Assembly: GCF_039555535.1 (NCBI RefSeq)
Contig: NZ_CP154630.1
Coordinates: 3,795,001-3,859,000, forward strand
Direction of reading: 5' to 3'
Source: Stenotrophomonas maltophilia
GTDB taxonomy: Bacteria; Pseudomonadota; Gammaproteobacteria; Xanthomonadales; Xanthomonadaceae
Length of the DNA: 64,000 nucleotides
Position numbers and translations under genes: made by a program. Numbering within the stretch: position 1 is the stretch's first letter; each line of letters starts with the position of its first letter. The notes under the pieces are model-generated. The model saw only the letters and a list, made by a program, of their open reading frames with translations. It had not been told where the DNA came from and made no database searches. Shown piece after piece: positions 18,874 to 27,488 of the stretch.

Positions 18874-18898
18874 CCCGACCAGCGGTCGGCACCCACCA
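18874..18898 (-). repeat. REP-like palindrome of the GGTGGGTGCCGACC type
   Basis: On the minus strand GGTGGGTGCCGACCGCTGG leads into a dyad of the same type as at 1289 and 58325. It lies about 55 bp before the otsB start. Confidence 0.6.
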
Positions 18899-18954
18899 CG
18901 AACTGTCGCCCTGCCTCGACCTGCCCTACACGCCCACGCTGGCAAGGTGGGGGC

Positions 18955-19713
18955 ATGGCTGAACCGCTCCCCCTGCGTCCGCCACCGCCATTGCTGGATG
19001 ACGCCTGTGCGTTGTTCCTCGATGTCGATGGCACCCTGATCGAATTCGCTGCGCGCCCGGATGCCGTGCAGCTGCTGCCGGATGTGCGTGAAGCCATCGG
19101 CCGCATCAGCGACCGCCTGGAAGGTGCCGTGGCACTGGTCAGTGGTCGCCCGCTTGAGCAGCTGGACACGCTGTTCGCCCCGCTGCAGCTGCCTGCCGCC
19201 GGCCTTCACGGCCACGAACTGCGTGGCCAGGATGGTCGCGTCCTGCGCGACGAGCATGACGACGACACCGCCGAATGGCTCCACGCACTGCACCAGCAGG
19301 CCATGCGCTTCGCCCATGGGCATCCCGGCGTGCTGGTCGAGGACAAGGGCGTGGGCCTGGCCCTGCATTGGCGCGGTGCGCCGCACGCCGCCAGTGATGT
19401 CCGCGCATTCGCCGACCGGCACGTGCGCGGCCGCACCAGCTATCGCCTGCAGCCCGGTGACCACGTGGTCGAGTTCGTGCCCGTAGGCACCGACAAGGGC
19501 CGGGCAGTGCGGAGGATGATGCAGTACCTGCCGTTCCGCGGTCGCCTGCCCGTGTTCATGGGCGATGACCTCACCGATGAATTCGGCTTCGATGCCGCCA
19601 ACGGCCAGCATGGCTGGAGCGTGCTGGTGGGCGAGCGTGAACCCAGCGCGGCGGTGTTCGCACTGCCCGACATACGCAGCGTGCACGCCTGGCTGCGTGA
19701 GAATGCCTATTGA
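18955..19713 (+). CDS. otsB: Trehalose-6-phosphate phosphatase
   Basis: OtsB dephosphorylates trehalose-6-phosphate to trehalose in the cytosol, the second step of the OtsAB osmoprotectant pathway. The 252 residues contain the HAD nucleophile motif LFLDVDGTLIEF, motif II ALVSGRP, a cap-domain AAGLHGHELR and motif IV VFMGDDLTDEFGF. AAGGTGGGG before the ATG at 18955 supports the start. Its stop lies eleven bases inside the next frame if the GH15 gene starts at 19703, so otsB, the GH15 gene and otsA probably form one coupled operon. Confidence 0.94.
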   Translation: MAEPLPLRPPPPLLDDACALFLDVDGTLIEFAARPDAVQLLPDVREAIGRISDRLEGAVALVSGRPLEQLDTLFAPLQLPAAGLHGHELRGQDGRVLRDEHDDDTAEWLHALHQQAMRFAHGHPGVLVEDKGVGLALHWRGAPHAASDVRAFADRHVRGRTSYRLQPGDHVVEFVPVGTDKGRAVRRMMQYLPFRGRLPVFMGDDLTDEFGFDAANGQHGWSVLVGEREPSAAVFALPDIRSVHAWLRENAY

Positions 19714-21535
19714 CCCGGCCCCCCCCACGGCCGCAACCGAGATGTACCGCGTGATGACCCAACCCGATCTTGATCTGGGCGTGGTCGGCAACGGCAGCTT
19801 CGGCGCCCTGGTCGACAAACATGCCCGCGTTGTCTGGAGCTGCCTGCCCACCTTCGACGGCGACCCCACCTTCTGCGCCCTGCTCGGTCCCAACCAGCAG
19901 ACCGGCGGCGACTTCGCCATCGAGCTGGAGGACTTCGCCGACAGCGAGCAGGAATACCTCACCAACACCGCGATCCTGCGCACCGTGCTGCGTGACACGC
20001 ATGGCGGCGCACTGGAAATCCTCGATTTCGCCCCGCGCTGGCGCCAGAACGACCGCTTCTACCGCCCGGTCAGCCTGATCCGCCAGGTCCGCCCACTGGC
20101 CGGCAGCCCACGCATCACCGTGCGTGCGCGCCCGCTGGCCGACTGGGGCGCGCGCGTGCCCGAGTCCACCTGGGGCAGCAACCACGTGCGCTGGATCCTG
20201 CCCGAGCACGTGCTGCGGCTGACCACCGACGTGCCGGTACGGTTCGTGCGTGATGGCCTGCCGTTTGTGCTCAACCATCCGATCCACCTGATCCTCGGCG
20301 TGGACGAATCGCTCAACCGCTCCATCAGCGGCTATGTGCAGGAAGCCTTCCAGCGCACCCGTGATTACTGGCGTGAGTGGGTGCGCTACCTGTCCATTCC
20401 GCTGGAATGGCAGGACGCGGTCATCCGCAGTGCAATCACGTTGAAGCTGTGCCAGTACGAGGACAGCGGCGCGATCATCGCGGCGATGACCACCTCCATT
20501 CCGGAAGCGCCCGGCAGCGTGCGCAACTGGGACTACCGCTACTGCTGGCTGCGCGATGCCGCCTTCGTGGTGCGTGCGCTGAACCGTCTTGGCGCCACGC
20601 GCACGATGGAACAGTTCCTCGGCTACATCTTCAACCTGGCCACCACCGATGGCACGCTGCAGCCGCTGTATGGCATCGGCTTCGAGGCCAAGCTGGACGA
20701 GAACGAAGTCCCCAGCCTGTCCGGCTATCGCGGGATGGGCCCGGTGCGTCGCGGCAACCTGGCCTGGGTGCAGCGCCAGCACGATGTCTACGGCAGCGTG
20801 GTGCTGGCCTCCACGCAGCTGTTCTTCGACCGTCGCCTGCAGGACCCGGGGGATGCGCACACCTTTGCCCGCCTGGAACCCTTGGGCGAACAGGCATTCG
20901 CCCTGCACGACGTACCCGATGCCGGTCTGTGGGAGTTCCGCGGGCGTACCGAGGTGCACACCTACACCAGTGCGATGTGCTGGGCGGCCTGCGACCGCCT
21001 GTGCAAGATCGCCGTACGCCTGAAGCGCGACGACCGGGCGCACTATTGGCGCGAGCGCGCCGACACCATCCACGCACGCATCATGGCTGAAGCCTGGAGT
21101 GACGAGCTGGGCCACTTCACCGACACCTTCGGTGGCCACCGACTGGATGCCTCGTTGCTGCTGCTGGCCGACATCGGCTTCATCGATGCGATGGACGCCC
21201 GCTTCATCGCCACCGTGGAGGCCATCGGCCGCGACCTCAAGCATGGCAATTCGCTGTACCGCTATGTCGCACCGGATGACTTCGGTGAGCCGGAAACCAG
21301 CTTCACCATCTGCACCTTCTGGTACATCGATGCGCTGGCGGCGATCGGGCGCATGGACGAAGCACGCGGGATGTTCGAGCTGCTGCTGAAGCAGCGCAAC
21401 CACCTGGGCCTGCTGTCGGAGGATCTGGCCTTCGACAGCGGCGAGGCCTGGGGCAATTTCCCGCAGACCTATTCGCACGTCGGCCTGATCACCGCCGCGA
21501 TGCGCCTGTCGCGGTCCTGGCAGGAGGCATCGTGA
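19703..21535 (+). CDS. Glycoside hydrolase family 15 protein (glucoamylase/trehalase type)
   Basis: The 610-residue protein has an N-terminal beta-sandwich (DLGVVGNGSFGALVD onward) and a C-terminal (alpha/alpha)6 barrel with the GH15 signature NWDYRYCWLRDAAFVV and a terminal QTYSHVGLITAAMRLS. In this family some members hydrolyse alpha-1,4-glucans and others trehalose. Encoding between otsB and otsA points to trehalose or a related glucoside, but that is inference. The start is uncertain: the ATG at 19703 overlaps otsB, while the ATG at 19742 or 19754 lies closer to the conserved region. Its stop overlaps the otsA GTG (GTGA). No signal peptide is seen, so it is cytosolic. Confidence 0.85.
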   Translation: MPIDPAPPTAATEMYRVMTQPDLDLGVVGNGSFGALVDKHARVVWSCLPTFDGDPTFCALLGPNQQTGGDFAIELEDFADSEQEYLTNTAILRTVLRDTHGGALEILDFAPRWRQNDRFYRPVSLIRQVRPLAGSPRITVRARPLADWGARVPESTWGSNHVRWILPEHVLRLTTDVPVRFVRDGLPFVLNHPIHLILGVDESLNRSISGYVQEAFQRTRDYWREWVRYLSIPLEWQDAVIRSAITLKLCQYEDSGAIIAAMTTSIPEAPGSVRNWDYRYCWLRDAAFVVRALNRLGATRTMEQFLGYIFNLATTDGTLQPLYGIGFEAKLDENEVPSLSGYRGMGPVRRGNLAWVQRQHDVYGSVVLASTQLFFDRRLQDPGDAHTFARLEPLGEQAFALHDVPDAGLWEFRGRTEVHTYTSAMCWAACDRLCKIAVRLKRDDRAHYWRERADTIHARIMAEAWSDELGHFTDTFGGHRLDASLLLLADIGFIDAMDARFIATVEAIGRDLKHGNSLYRYVAPDDFGEPETSFTICTFWYIDALAAIGRMDEARGMFELLLKQRNHLGLLSEDLAFDSGEAWGNFPQTYSHVGLITAAMRLSRSWQEAS

Positions 21536-22896
21536 GTCGTCTTGTAGTGGTTTCAAACCGGGTGGCGGTGCCCGGCGAGAATCGCGCCGGTGGCCTGGCC
21601 GTCGGCCTGCTCGCCGCGCTGAAGGAACGCGGCGGCATGTGGTTCGGCTGGAGCGGCAAGAGCGTGCGCGATGGCAGCGGCACGCTGCACACGCAGAAGG
21701 ACGGCGACATCGAATTCGTCACGCTGGACCTGAGCAAGCGCGAGGTGGATGGCTATTACAACGGCTTCGCCAACCGCACATTGTGGCCGCTGCTGCACTT
21801 CCGCCTGGACCTGGTCGACTACGACCGTGGTACCCGCGAGACCTACCACAAGGTCAATGCGCTGTTCGCCGACAAGCTCGCGCCGCTGCTGCGCGAAGAC
21901 GATATCGTCTGGATCCACGACTACCACCTGATCCCGCTCGGCGCACTGCTGCGTGAGCGCGGCATCGGCTGCCGCATCGGCTTCTTCCTGCACATCCCGA
22001 TGCCCTCGGCCGACCTGCTGCAGGCCATGCCCGACCACCTGCGCCTGTTCTCCGCGCTGTATGCCTATGACCTGGTCGGTTTCCAGACCCAGCGCGACGC
22101 CGATCGCTTCCAGACCTACCTGCGCCTGTTCGGTGGCGGCCGCGTACTCGACAATGGCGAACTGGAAGCGCCAGGTGGACGCCGCTTCCGCGCGGCCGCG
22201 TTCCCGATCGGTATCGACACCGAGCTGATCGCGCGGCAGGCCAGTACCGCCGCGACCAAGGCCGCAGTGAAGAATCTGCGCGCCAGCCTGCGCGACCGCC
22301 AACTGGCCATCGGCGTGGATCGCCTGGACTATTCCAAGGGCCTGCCCGAGCGCTTCCTTGGCTTCGAGCGCTATCTGGAGCGCCATCCCGACCAGCGGGG
22401 TTCGCTGACGTACCTGCAGATCGCTCCGGTCTCGCGCGGTGATGTCACCGAGTACCGTCAACTGCGCAGCCAGCTGGAACAGATCGCCGGCCACATCAAC
22501 GGTGGCCACGCCGAACCGGACTGGACACCGCTGCGCTACGTCAACCAGAACTTCACCCACGCCACGCTTACCGGCTTCTACCGGGCGGCGGCAGTGGGAC
22601 TGGTGACCCCGCTGCGTGATGGCATGAACCTGGTGGCCAAGGAGTACGTGGCCTCGCAGGACCCGGACGATCCCGGCGTACTGGTGTTGTCGCTGCTGGC
22701 CGGGGCCGCCGACGAACTGAAGCAGGCGCTGCTGGTGAACCCGCATGATCTGGACGGCGTGGCCGACGCCATCGCCACGGCCGCGACGATGTCGCTGCGC
22801 AGGCGCAAGGAACGCTGGCACGCGATGATGGAGCACCTGCGTACCTACGACATCAACCATTGGCGGCGCAGCTATCTGGACGTTTTGGAAGGCTGA
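21532..22896 (+). CDS. otsA: Trehalose-6-phosphate synthase (GT20)
   Basis: OtsA transfers glucose from a nucleotide sugar to glucose-6-phosphate, giving trehalose-6-phosphate. The 454 residues include VVVSNRVAVPGENRAGGLAVG, WFGWSGKS, IHDYHLIPLG, VDRLDYSKGLPERF and LRDGMNLVAKEYVASQ, all GT20 donor and acceptor-site blocks. The GTG start at 21532 overlaps the GH15 stop and is preceded by CAGGAGG, so coupled translation is likely. The order otsB-GH15-otsA differs from the E. coli otsBA pair. No clear terminator follows. Confidence 0.95.
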   Translation: MSRLVVVSNRVAVPGENRAGGLAVGLLAALKERGGMWFGWSGKSVRDGSGTLHTQKDGDIEFVTLDLSKREVDGYYNGFANRTLWPLLHFRLDLVDYDRGTRETYHKVNALFADKLAPLLREDDIVWIHDYHLIPLGALLRERGIGCRIGFFLHIPMPSADLLQAMPDHLRLFSALYAYDLVGFQTQRDADRFQTYLRLFGGGRVLDNGELEAPGGRRFRAAAFPIGIDTELIARQASTAATKAAVKNLRASLRDRQLAIGVDRLDYSKGLPERFLGFERYLERHPDQRGSLTYLQIAPVSRGDVTEYRQLRSQLEQIAGHINGGHAEPDWTPLRYVNQNFTHATLTGFYRAAAVGLVTPLRDGMNLVAKEYVASQDPDDPGVLVLSLLAGAADELKQALLVNPHDLDGVADAIATAATMSLRRRKERWHAMMEHLRTYDINHWRRSYLDVLEG

Positions 22897-23254
22897 GCGA
22901 CCACCTTCGCTGCGGGCCGGTTCGACACGTCATCGGCGTGCCAGCACGGCCCGCAAATTGTCGCTTTCAGCACTAAAGTGGATGCGAATGAAACCAAATC
23001 ACCGCACCGGCAACGCGACCGGCCCACGGCCGCGCGGAATGCCGATCCTCATGTAAAGCCAGCTTCGCATAGGGGTTTTTTCCGGTTTCATCACGCCTGC
23101 CGCTCATGCGTCCGCAAAAACGAAAGCTGCAGCGCGCACCGGTTTTCATTCCGCATTGACACCCGCTCCCCAAAGTGACGCCCCCAGAACGACCGCACGC
23201 CATCGCCACCGCGTTTGCGAGGCGTCGCGCACATCACACCTGGGGAGTCACCGC
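22897..23254 (+). other. Intergenic region between otsA and the YidB-OmpA gene
   Basis: These 358 bp hold no convincing gene. An inverted pair TGCGGGCC/GGCCCGCA (about 22912-22964) lacks a T run. The middle is more AT-rich than its surroundings (GGGGTTTTTTCCGG near 23072) and TTGACA at 23156 resembles a -35 box, but no matching -10 stands out. It probably contains the promoter of the downstream gene. Confidence 0.4.
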
Positions 23255-24556
23255 ATGTCCGCTTACGACCGTTTCATCGAAGATGCAGCAACACGCCTTG
23301 AACTGGGCCATCGCACCCGTTGGGTGATCGAGGTGATCACCGCCTGGGTGGCCTCGCATCCCCACGGTCTGGACGGCGTGCAGCAGCGCTTCGAACAGGC
23401 CGGCCTGGCCGCCCGCTTCCACTCCTGGCGGCACCCGGCCAGCCTGCGCCTGCCCATCGTTGCCAGCGAAATGGAGCGCGCCCTCGGGGCGCACACGCTG
23501 GCCATGATCGCCCACCGCAGCGGCATGTCACCCGGGCCGTTCCGTGTGGTGATCTGCAACCTGCTGCCCGGCGTCGTCACCCTGATGTCCGCCCCGCACA
23601 GCGCCGATGAAGTGGCCGCTGCCGCCGTTCCAGCACGCAGGAACGCCGCGCCCAGGCGCATGCGCAGTCTGGTGCCCTCGCGTGCGATGTACGGCATGGC
23701 CCTGCGCGGCCTGCTCTGGACCGTGGCTGTGGTTGCGGTGCTGGGCCTCACCACATGGTTGTTGCTGAAAGCGCGCACACCGCTGTGGACGGTGCAGGAC
23801 ACGCCCGCGCAGCATGAAGCGCACCTGTCCCTCCTTCAGCGCGGCACGCAGGTACAGGTACACGGGCGCCTGCCCAGCGAGAGCGACCGTCGCCGCGTCT
23901 GGAATGCGCTTTCCGCCGTGCACGGCGCGCGCAACCTGGAGGGTGGCATCGCACTGGACCCGCACACCCAGGCGCCGCGCTGGCTGGATCGCCTGATCGT
24001 GGATCTTCCCCTCCTGCGGGGCGACGGCCTGCACCTTGTGTTTGAAGGCACCCGGTTGCGGATCGATACCCGTTCCATGCAGGAGCCCGAGCGGCTGGCC
24101 ATCTCGCGGCGGTTGCGCCAGGACTTCCCGTCGCTGGAGATGCGCGGGCTGTGGGGCCCGGGCCTGGCCGCGCTGGCGCAGCTGTCACCTGACGCTGCCC
24201 CTGCACAGCGGGTAGCTGCGTTGAACCAGACCACGCTGAAATTCCACGCCGGCTCCTCCGAATTGACCGGTGACTCGCGGCAGACGCTGGAAGCTGCCGC
24301 CAACGCGCTGCGTGACACGCCAGCAGGCACGCGCGTGGAAATCGGTGCGCACACCGACAGCCGCGGCCAGGCCGAAGCCAATCTGCATCTCAGCCAGCAA
24401 CGTGCCGAAGCGGTGTCGCAGGGGCTGCAGGCGCTGGGGGTGGAGCCTGACACGCTGGTCGCCGTGGGCTACGGTCAGGAACATCCCGTGGCCGACAACC
24501 GCAGCGACAGCGGCCGCGCGCAGAACCGCCGTATCGATTACCGGCTGCTCGACTGA
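23255..24556 (+). CDS. YidB-like / OmpA-domain fusion protein
   Basis: The 433-residue protein has three parts. Residues 1-115 are a helical domain (AYDRFIEDAATRLEL..., ERALGAHTLAMIAHRSGMSP) resembling YidB/DUF937-like helical repeats. A single membrane helix lies at about 150-170 (LLWTVAVVAVLGLTTWLLL). The periplasmic part ends in an OmpA/MotB peptidoglycan-binding domain (LKFHAGSSELTGDSRQTLE, IGAHTDSRGQAEANLHLSQQRA, VGYGQEHPVADN, QNRRIDY). A link between cytoplasm and cell wall is inferred; the function is unknown. GGGGAG before the ATG at 23255 fixes the start. It is monocistronic. Confidence 0.72.
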   Translation: MSAYDRFIEDAATRLELGHRTRWVIEVITAWVASHPHGLDGVQQRFEQAGLAARFHSWRHPASLRLPIVASEMERALGAHTLAMIAHRSGMSPGPFRVVICNLLPGVVTLMSAPHSADEVAAAAVPARRNAAPRRMRSLVPSRAMYGMALRGLLWTVAVVAVLGLTTWLLLKARTPLWTVQDTPAQHEAHLSLLQRGTQVQVHGRLPSESDRRRVWNALSAVHGARNLEGGIALDPHTQAPRWLDRLIVDLPLLRGDGLHLVFEGTRLRIDTRSMQEPERLAISRRLRQDFPSLEMRGLWGPGLAALAQLSPDAAPAQRVAALNQTTLKFHAGSSELTGDSRQTLEAAANALRDTPAGTRVEIGAHTDSRGQAEANLHLSQQRAEAVSQGLQALGVEPDTLVAVGYGQEHPVADNRSDSGRAQNRRIDYRLLD

Positions 24557-24592
24557 GCCTGCCGACGCTGCAGGCTTGAAGCACCTGCTCCT

Positions 24593-24664
24593 GTAGAGCC
24601 GAGCCATGCCCGGCTGCCTTTTTCATAGCCTCGACGGGAACAGCCGAGCATGGCTCGGCTCTAC
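24593..24664 (+). repeat. Inverted SMAG/REP pair, probably also a terminator
   Basis: GTAGAGCCGAGCCATGCCCGG (24593-24617) is followed by TTTTT, so it can act as a terminator for the upstream OmpA-domain gene. Its inverted partner CAGCCGAGCATGGCTCGGC...CTAC occupies 24641-24664. The pair separates convergent genes. Confidence 0.75.
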
Positions 24665-24677
24665 AGACGTCCGGTGA

Positions 24678-25115
24678 TCAATCCAGGAACCGCGCGAGGT
24701 GTTCCGGCGCCGGCAGATGGCACGCATCGTGGCGTCCGAACCAGCGATAGCGGTTACGCGCCAGCAGGCGATACGCCGCGTCCCGCCAGCTGCGCGGCAG
24801 CAGGCGCAGCACGCCGCTAAAACGCCAGGCACCGCCGAGTCCCGCCAGTACGCGCAGGATCGCATCGGTATCGGTCCACGCGCCCCGTGCGTCCAGCAAC
24901 AGGAACGACGCCGGGTCCTGCGGATCCAGCCCGTGCGCACGCAACAGCGCGCTGCCCTGCGTGCCCTGCATCGCGGCGAAGCGGTAACGCCCCGCGCGAT
25001 CGAAGCGCAGCAGGAAGCGCACCCATTGGTTGCACAGCGCGCACACACCATCGAACACGATCACCGCGCGGCCGGTCTCGGTGGCAACCTCACTGCGGTT
25101 CGAGCCAGCCTTCAT
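24678..25115 (-). CDS. DCC1-family (DUF393, YuxK-like) thiol-disulfide oxidoreductase-like protein
   Basis: The 145-residue protein begins its conserved region VIVFDGVCALCNQWVRFLL, the Asp-Gly-x-Cys-x-x-Cys motif that defines the DCC1 family, and continues RFAAMQGTQG...LLLDARGAW and YRWFGRHDACHLP. The CxxC and thioredoxin-like character suggest redox activity, but no substrate is known. It overlaps the 3' end of the DUF4166 gene by 26 bp on the same strand, placing it last in the rluD-pgeF-DUF4166-DCC1 operon. GGAG about a dozen bases before the ATG is weakly spaced. Confidence 0.85.
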   Translation of the reverse strand: MKAGSNRSEVATETGRAVIVFDGVCALCNQWVRFLLRFDRAGRYRFAAMQGTQGSALLRAHGLDPQDPASFLLLDARGAWTDTDAILRVLAGLGGAWRFSGVLRLLPRSWRDAAYRLLARNRYRWFGRHDACHLPAPEHLARFLD

Positions 25116-25596
25116 AGCGGATCAGGGCTCCGGCCCAGGGCAATGTCACATCGACCAGGAAAGTGTAGCGCTGGCCGTGCCACGCTTCACGGCAGCGCAC
25201 GCCACCGAACCAGCGTGTTGGCAGCGGCAGCAGGCCCAACGCCCAGACCCGCCGCACCGTCCAGTCGATGCCGCCATCGCGGGCCTGCAGGTCGAACGCG
25301 AAACGCACTGCACCCAGCTGCTCGTGCAGATGCCCTTCGTGCTCCCACAACCGCGACACCATCGGCCAGCGTCCGAAGCGTCGCGCCCATTGCTCGCCCT
25401 GCCCGTGGGCGCTGAACGCTACCTCGGTCGGCAGCGCATCGCCGTTGTTCGGCAAACGTGCCACTGCGGCCAGCAACGGCACCAGCCAGTGCCGTCCCCG
25501 CACGATCCGCGCCTGCCCTGCATAACGGCAGGGCAACGGCGCGGCATGCAGCGCCTGCACCGGGGCGGCCAGGGTGGCGAAGGCCGGCCCCAGCAC
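25090..25596 (-). CDS. DUF4166 domain protein
   Basis: The 168-residue product contains the DUF4166 pattern: CRYAGQARIVRGRHWL, PTEVAFSAHGQGEQWARRFG, and a C-terminal FGGVRCREAWHGQRYTF...WAGALIRYEGWLEP. The family has no established function; members are often encoded beside membrane or DCC1 proteins, as here. The start is doubtful. The only standard codon is GTG at 25596, but the in-frame codons just upstream encode STPLFAR, which looks like part of the conserved N-terminus. They begin with a CTG at 25620 that overlaps the pgeF stop (CTGA). Either start keeps it translationally linked to pgeF. Confidence 0.78.
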   Translation of the reverse strand: MLGPAFATLAAPVQALHAAPLPCRYAGQARIVRGRHWLVPLLAAVARLPNNGDALPTEVAFSAHGQGEQWARRFGRWPMVSRLWEHEGHLHEQLGAVRFAFDLQARDGGIDWTVRRVWALGLLPLPTRWFGGVRCREAWHGQRYTFLVDVTLPWAGALIRYEGWLEPQ

Positions 25597-25616
25597 CCGT
25601 GCGAACAGGGGCGTAC

Positions 25617-26387
25617 TCAGGGTGCGATCCAGGCCAGCGTCGCCATGCGTCCGGTACGACGATCGCGCCGGTGCGAGTACAGGTCCGGATCGGCCATGGT
25701 CGACACCGTGCCGCCGTATACCTGCGCCGGGTCCATGCCCGCGGCCTGCAGGCGCTGCCGCGCCAGCGCGAACAGGTCCACCTTCCAGTGGCCTGCGCGG
25801 GTGGCCACGAACGCCGCCTCGGCGGCCGGATCATGGCCGACGAAAGCGTGGTAGACCTCTTCACCGATCTCGTAATCGGCCGGCCCGGCAGCCGGTCCCA
25901 GCCAGGCTCGCAACTGCCCGGGCGGCGTCTGCATGGCCGCCACGGTGGCCTCCAGCATGCCGTCGGCCAGGCCACGCCAGCCGGCATGCGCCGCGCCCAC
26001 CTCACTGCCATCAGCGGCGGCGAACACCACCGGCAGGCAGTCGGCGGTCAGGATCGCCAGCACCACGCCGGGCACCGAGGTTACTGCGGCATCGGCCACC
26101 GGCTCGCTGGCGCCGGGCACTGGTGGCGTGCTGAAGCGCAACACGGTGCTGCTGTGCACCTGGCGCAGCCAGTGCGGCGCGGAGGGCAACGCCAGCCCCT
26201 GCTGCAGCAGCTGGCGGTTGTGCTCGACGTTGGCCGGGGTATCACCATCGGCCGCGTGCCGGTTGCCCAGGTTGAACTGCGCGAACGGCGCCGGCGAGAT
26301 GCCCGCGCCATGCCGGCGCGTCGTCAGCGCATGGACGCCCGCAGGCGCCGGCCAATCGGCCCACAGCAACGGCAGCGCGGCGTCCAT
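25617..26387 (-). CDS. pgeF: Peptidoglycan editing factor PgeF (YfiH, multicopper-oxidase-fold family)
   Basis: The 256-residue cytosolic protein belongs to the YfiH/PgeF family, described as a factor that removes mis-incorporated serine from UDP-MurNAc precursors and, in homologues, as a zinc-dependent nucleoside enzyme. It shows the family motifs WLRQVHSS, LTADCLPVV, GAAHAGWRGLADGM, GPAAGPADYEIG and RRTGRMATLAWI. The His/Cys metal ligands of the ADC and HAGWR blocks are present. Its ATG shares one base with the rluD stop (TAATG), so translation is coupled. The rluD-pgeF order is the same as in E. coli. Confidence 0.9.
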   Translation of the reverse strand: MDAALPLLWADWPAPAGVHALTTRRHGAGISPAPFAQFNLGNRHAADGDTPANVEHNRQLLQQGLALPSAPHWLRQVHSSTVLRFSTPPVPGASEPVADAAVTSVPGVVLAILTADCLPVVFAAADGSEVGAAHAGWRGLADGMLEATVAAMQTPPGQLRAWLGPAAGPADYEIGEEVYHAFVGHDPAAEAAFVATRAGHWKVDLFALARQRLQAAGMDPAQVYGGTVSTMADPDLYSHRRDRRTGRMATLAWIAP

Positions 26388-27376
26388 TACCAGCGGTCCC
26401 GCTCGCGCGCGGCGAAGGCTTCGCTGTCTTCGCGCAGCACCTTCATCAGGTGCAGCATGTCCTCCGGCACCGGCGCGGTGTTGCGCACCGGCTCACCGGT
26501 GATCGGGTGCGTGAACTCCAGGGTCTCGGCATGCAGGGCCTGGCGCTTGAAGCCACGCAGCGCGGCCACCAGCTCATCGCTGGCGCCCTTGGGCAGCTTC
26601 AGCGCGCCGCCGTACAGCGGATCACCGATGATCGGATGGCGAACGTGCGCCATGTGCACGCGGATCTGGTGGGTACGCCCGGTTTCCAGACGGCACTCCA
26701 GCGCGGTGTGCGCACGGAAGCGCTCACGCAGCCGGTAATGGGTGATCGCCTCCTTGCCGTCCTCGCGCACCGCCATCTTCAGGCGGTCGCGCGGGTGGCG
26801 GTCGATCGGGGCATCGGCGGTACCGCCGGCCACCAGCGCGCCCATCACGATGGCCAGGTACTGGCGGTGCACGTCGCGTGCGGCCAGCTGCTCGACCAGC
26901 GCGGTCTGCGCTTCCAGGGTCTTGGCCACCACCATCACGCCACTGGTGTCCTTGTCCAGGCGGTGCACGATGCCCGCGCGCGGCAGCACCGCCACCGACG
27001 GGTCGCGGAACAGCAGGGCGTTGACCAGGGTGCCGCTGTGGTTGCCGGCCCCCGGATGCACCACCAGGCCGACCGGCTTGTTGATCACCAGCAGGTGCTC
27101 GTCCTCGAACAGCACGTCCAGCGGGATGTCCTCCGGCTGGGCGTCGGTCTGGGTTTCCAGCACCACGTTGAGGGTCACCACCTCGCCGCCGCGCAGCGGA
27201 TCGCGCGGGCGCACCTGGGCGCCGTCCAGCAGGACCTCACCGGCCTTGATCCACTCGGTCAGGCGCGACCGCGAGTATTCGGGGAACAGTTCGGCCACCA
27301 CGGCGTCGAAACGGCGGCCGGCAGCGGTGTCGGGGACGATGGCCTGGCGGGCCGATTCAGAGGGTTGTTCAGACAT
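26387..27376 (-). CDS. rluD: 23S rRNA pseudouridine(1911/1915/1917) synthase
   Basis: RluD isomerises three uridines in helix 69 of 23S rRNA. The 329 residues comprise an N-terminal S4 RNA-binding domain ([16 protein letters not shown]) and the catalytic RluA-type domain with the nucleophilic Asp in [18 protein letters not shown], followed by [14 protein letters not shown] and [11 protein letters not shown]. The ATG at 27376 is used; the open frame upstream lacks family similarity. It heads the minus-strand operon and is divergent from bamD with about 110 bp between them, a conserved arrangement in gammaproteobacteria. Confidence 0.93.
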   Translation of the reverse strand: MSEQPSESARQAIVPDTAAGRRFDAVVAELFPEYSRSRLTEWIKAGEVLLDGAQVRPRDPLRGGEVVTLNVVLETQTDAQPEDIPLDVLFEDEHLLVINKPVGLVVHPGAGNHSGTLVNALLFRDPSVAVLPRAGIVHRLDKDTSGVMVVAKTLEAQTALVEQLAARDVHRQYLAIVMGALVAGGTADAPIDRHPRDRLKMAVREDGKEAITHYRLRERFRAHTALECRLETGRTHQIRVHMAHVRHPIIGDPLYGGALKLPKGASDELVAALRGFKRQALHAETLEFTHPITGEPVRNTAPVPEDMLHLMKVLREDSEAFAARERDRW

Positions 27377-27488
27377 GGCAGGGGCATTCTTTGAAATTTT
27401 GGGGTCCCGGCGGCCGGTTTCAGTCGCTGGACAGGACACTAGGCTATCATCGACCCTTCGTATTCCAGCCGCGTCCCGCCTCGACCTC

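Noticed and set aside
16145..18892. Long open frame on the minus strand opposite the TonB-dependent receptor
   Set aside because: The translation is compositionally biased (Ala/Val/Gly/Arg repeats) with no domain or ribosome site, while the plus strand encodes a complete receptor with signal peptide and terminal Phe.
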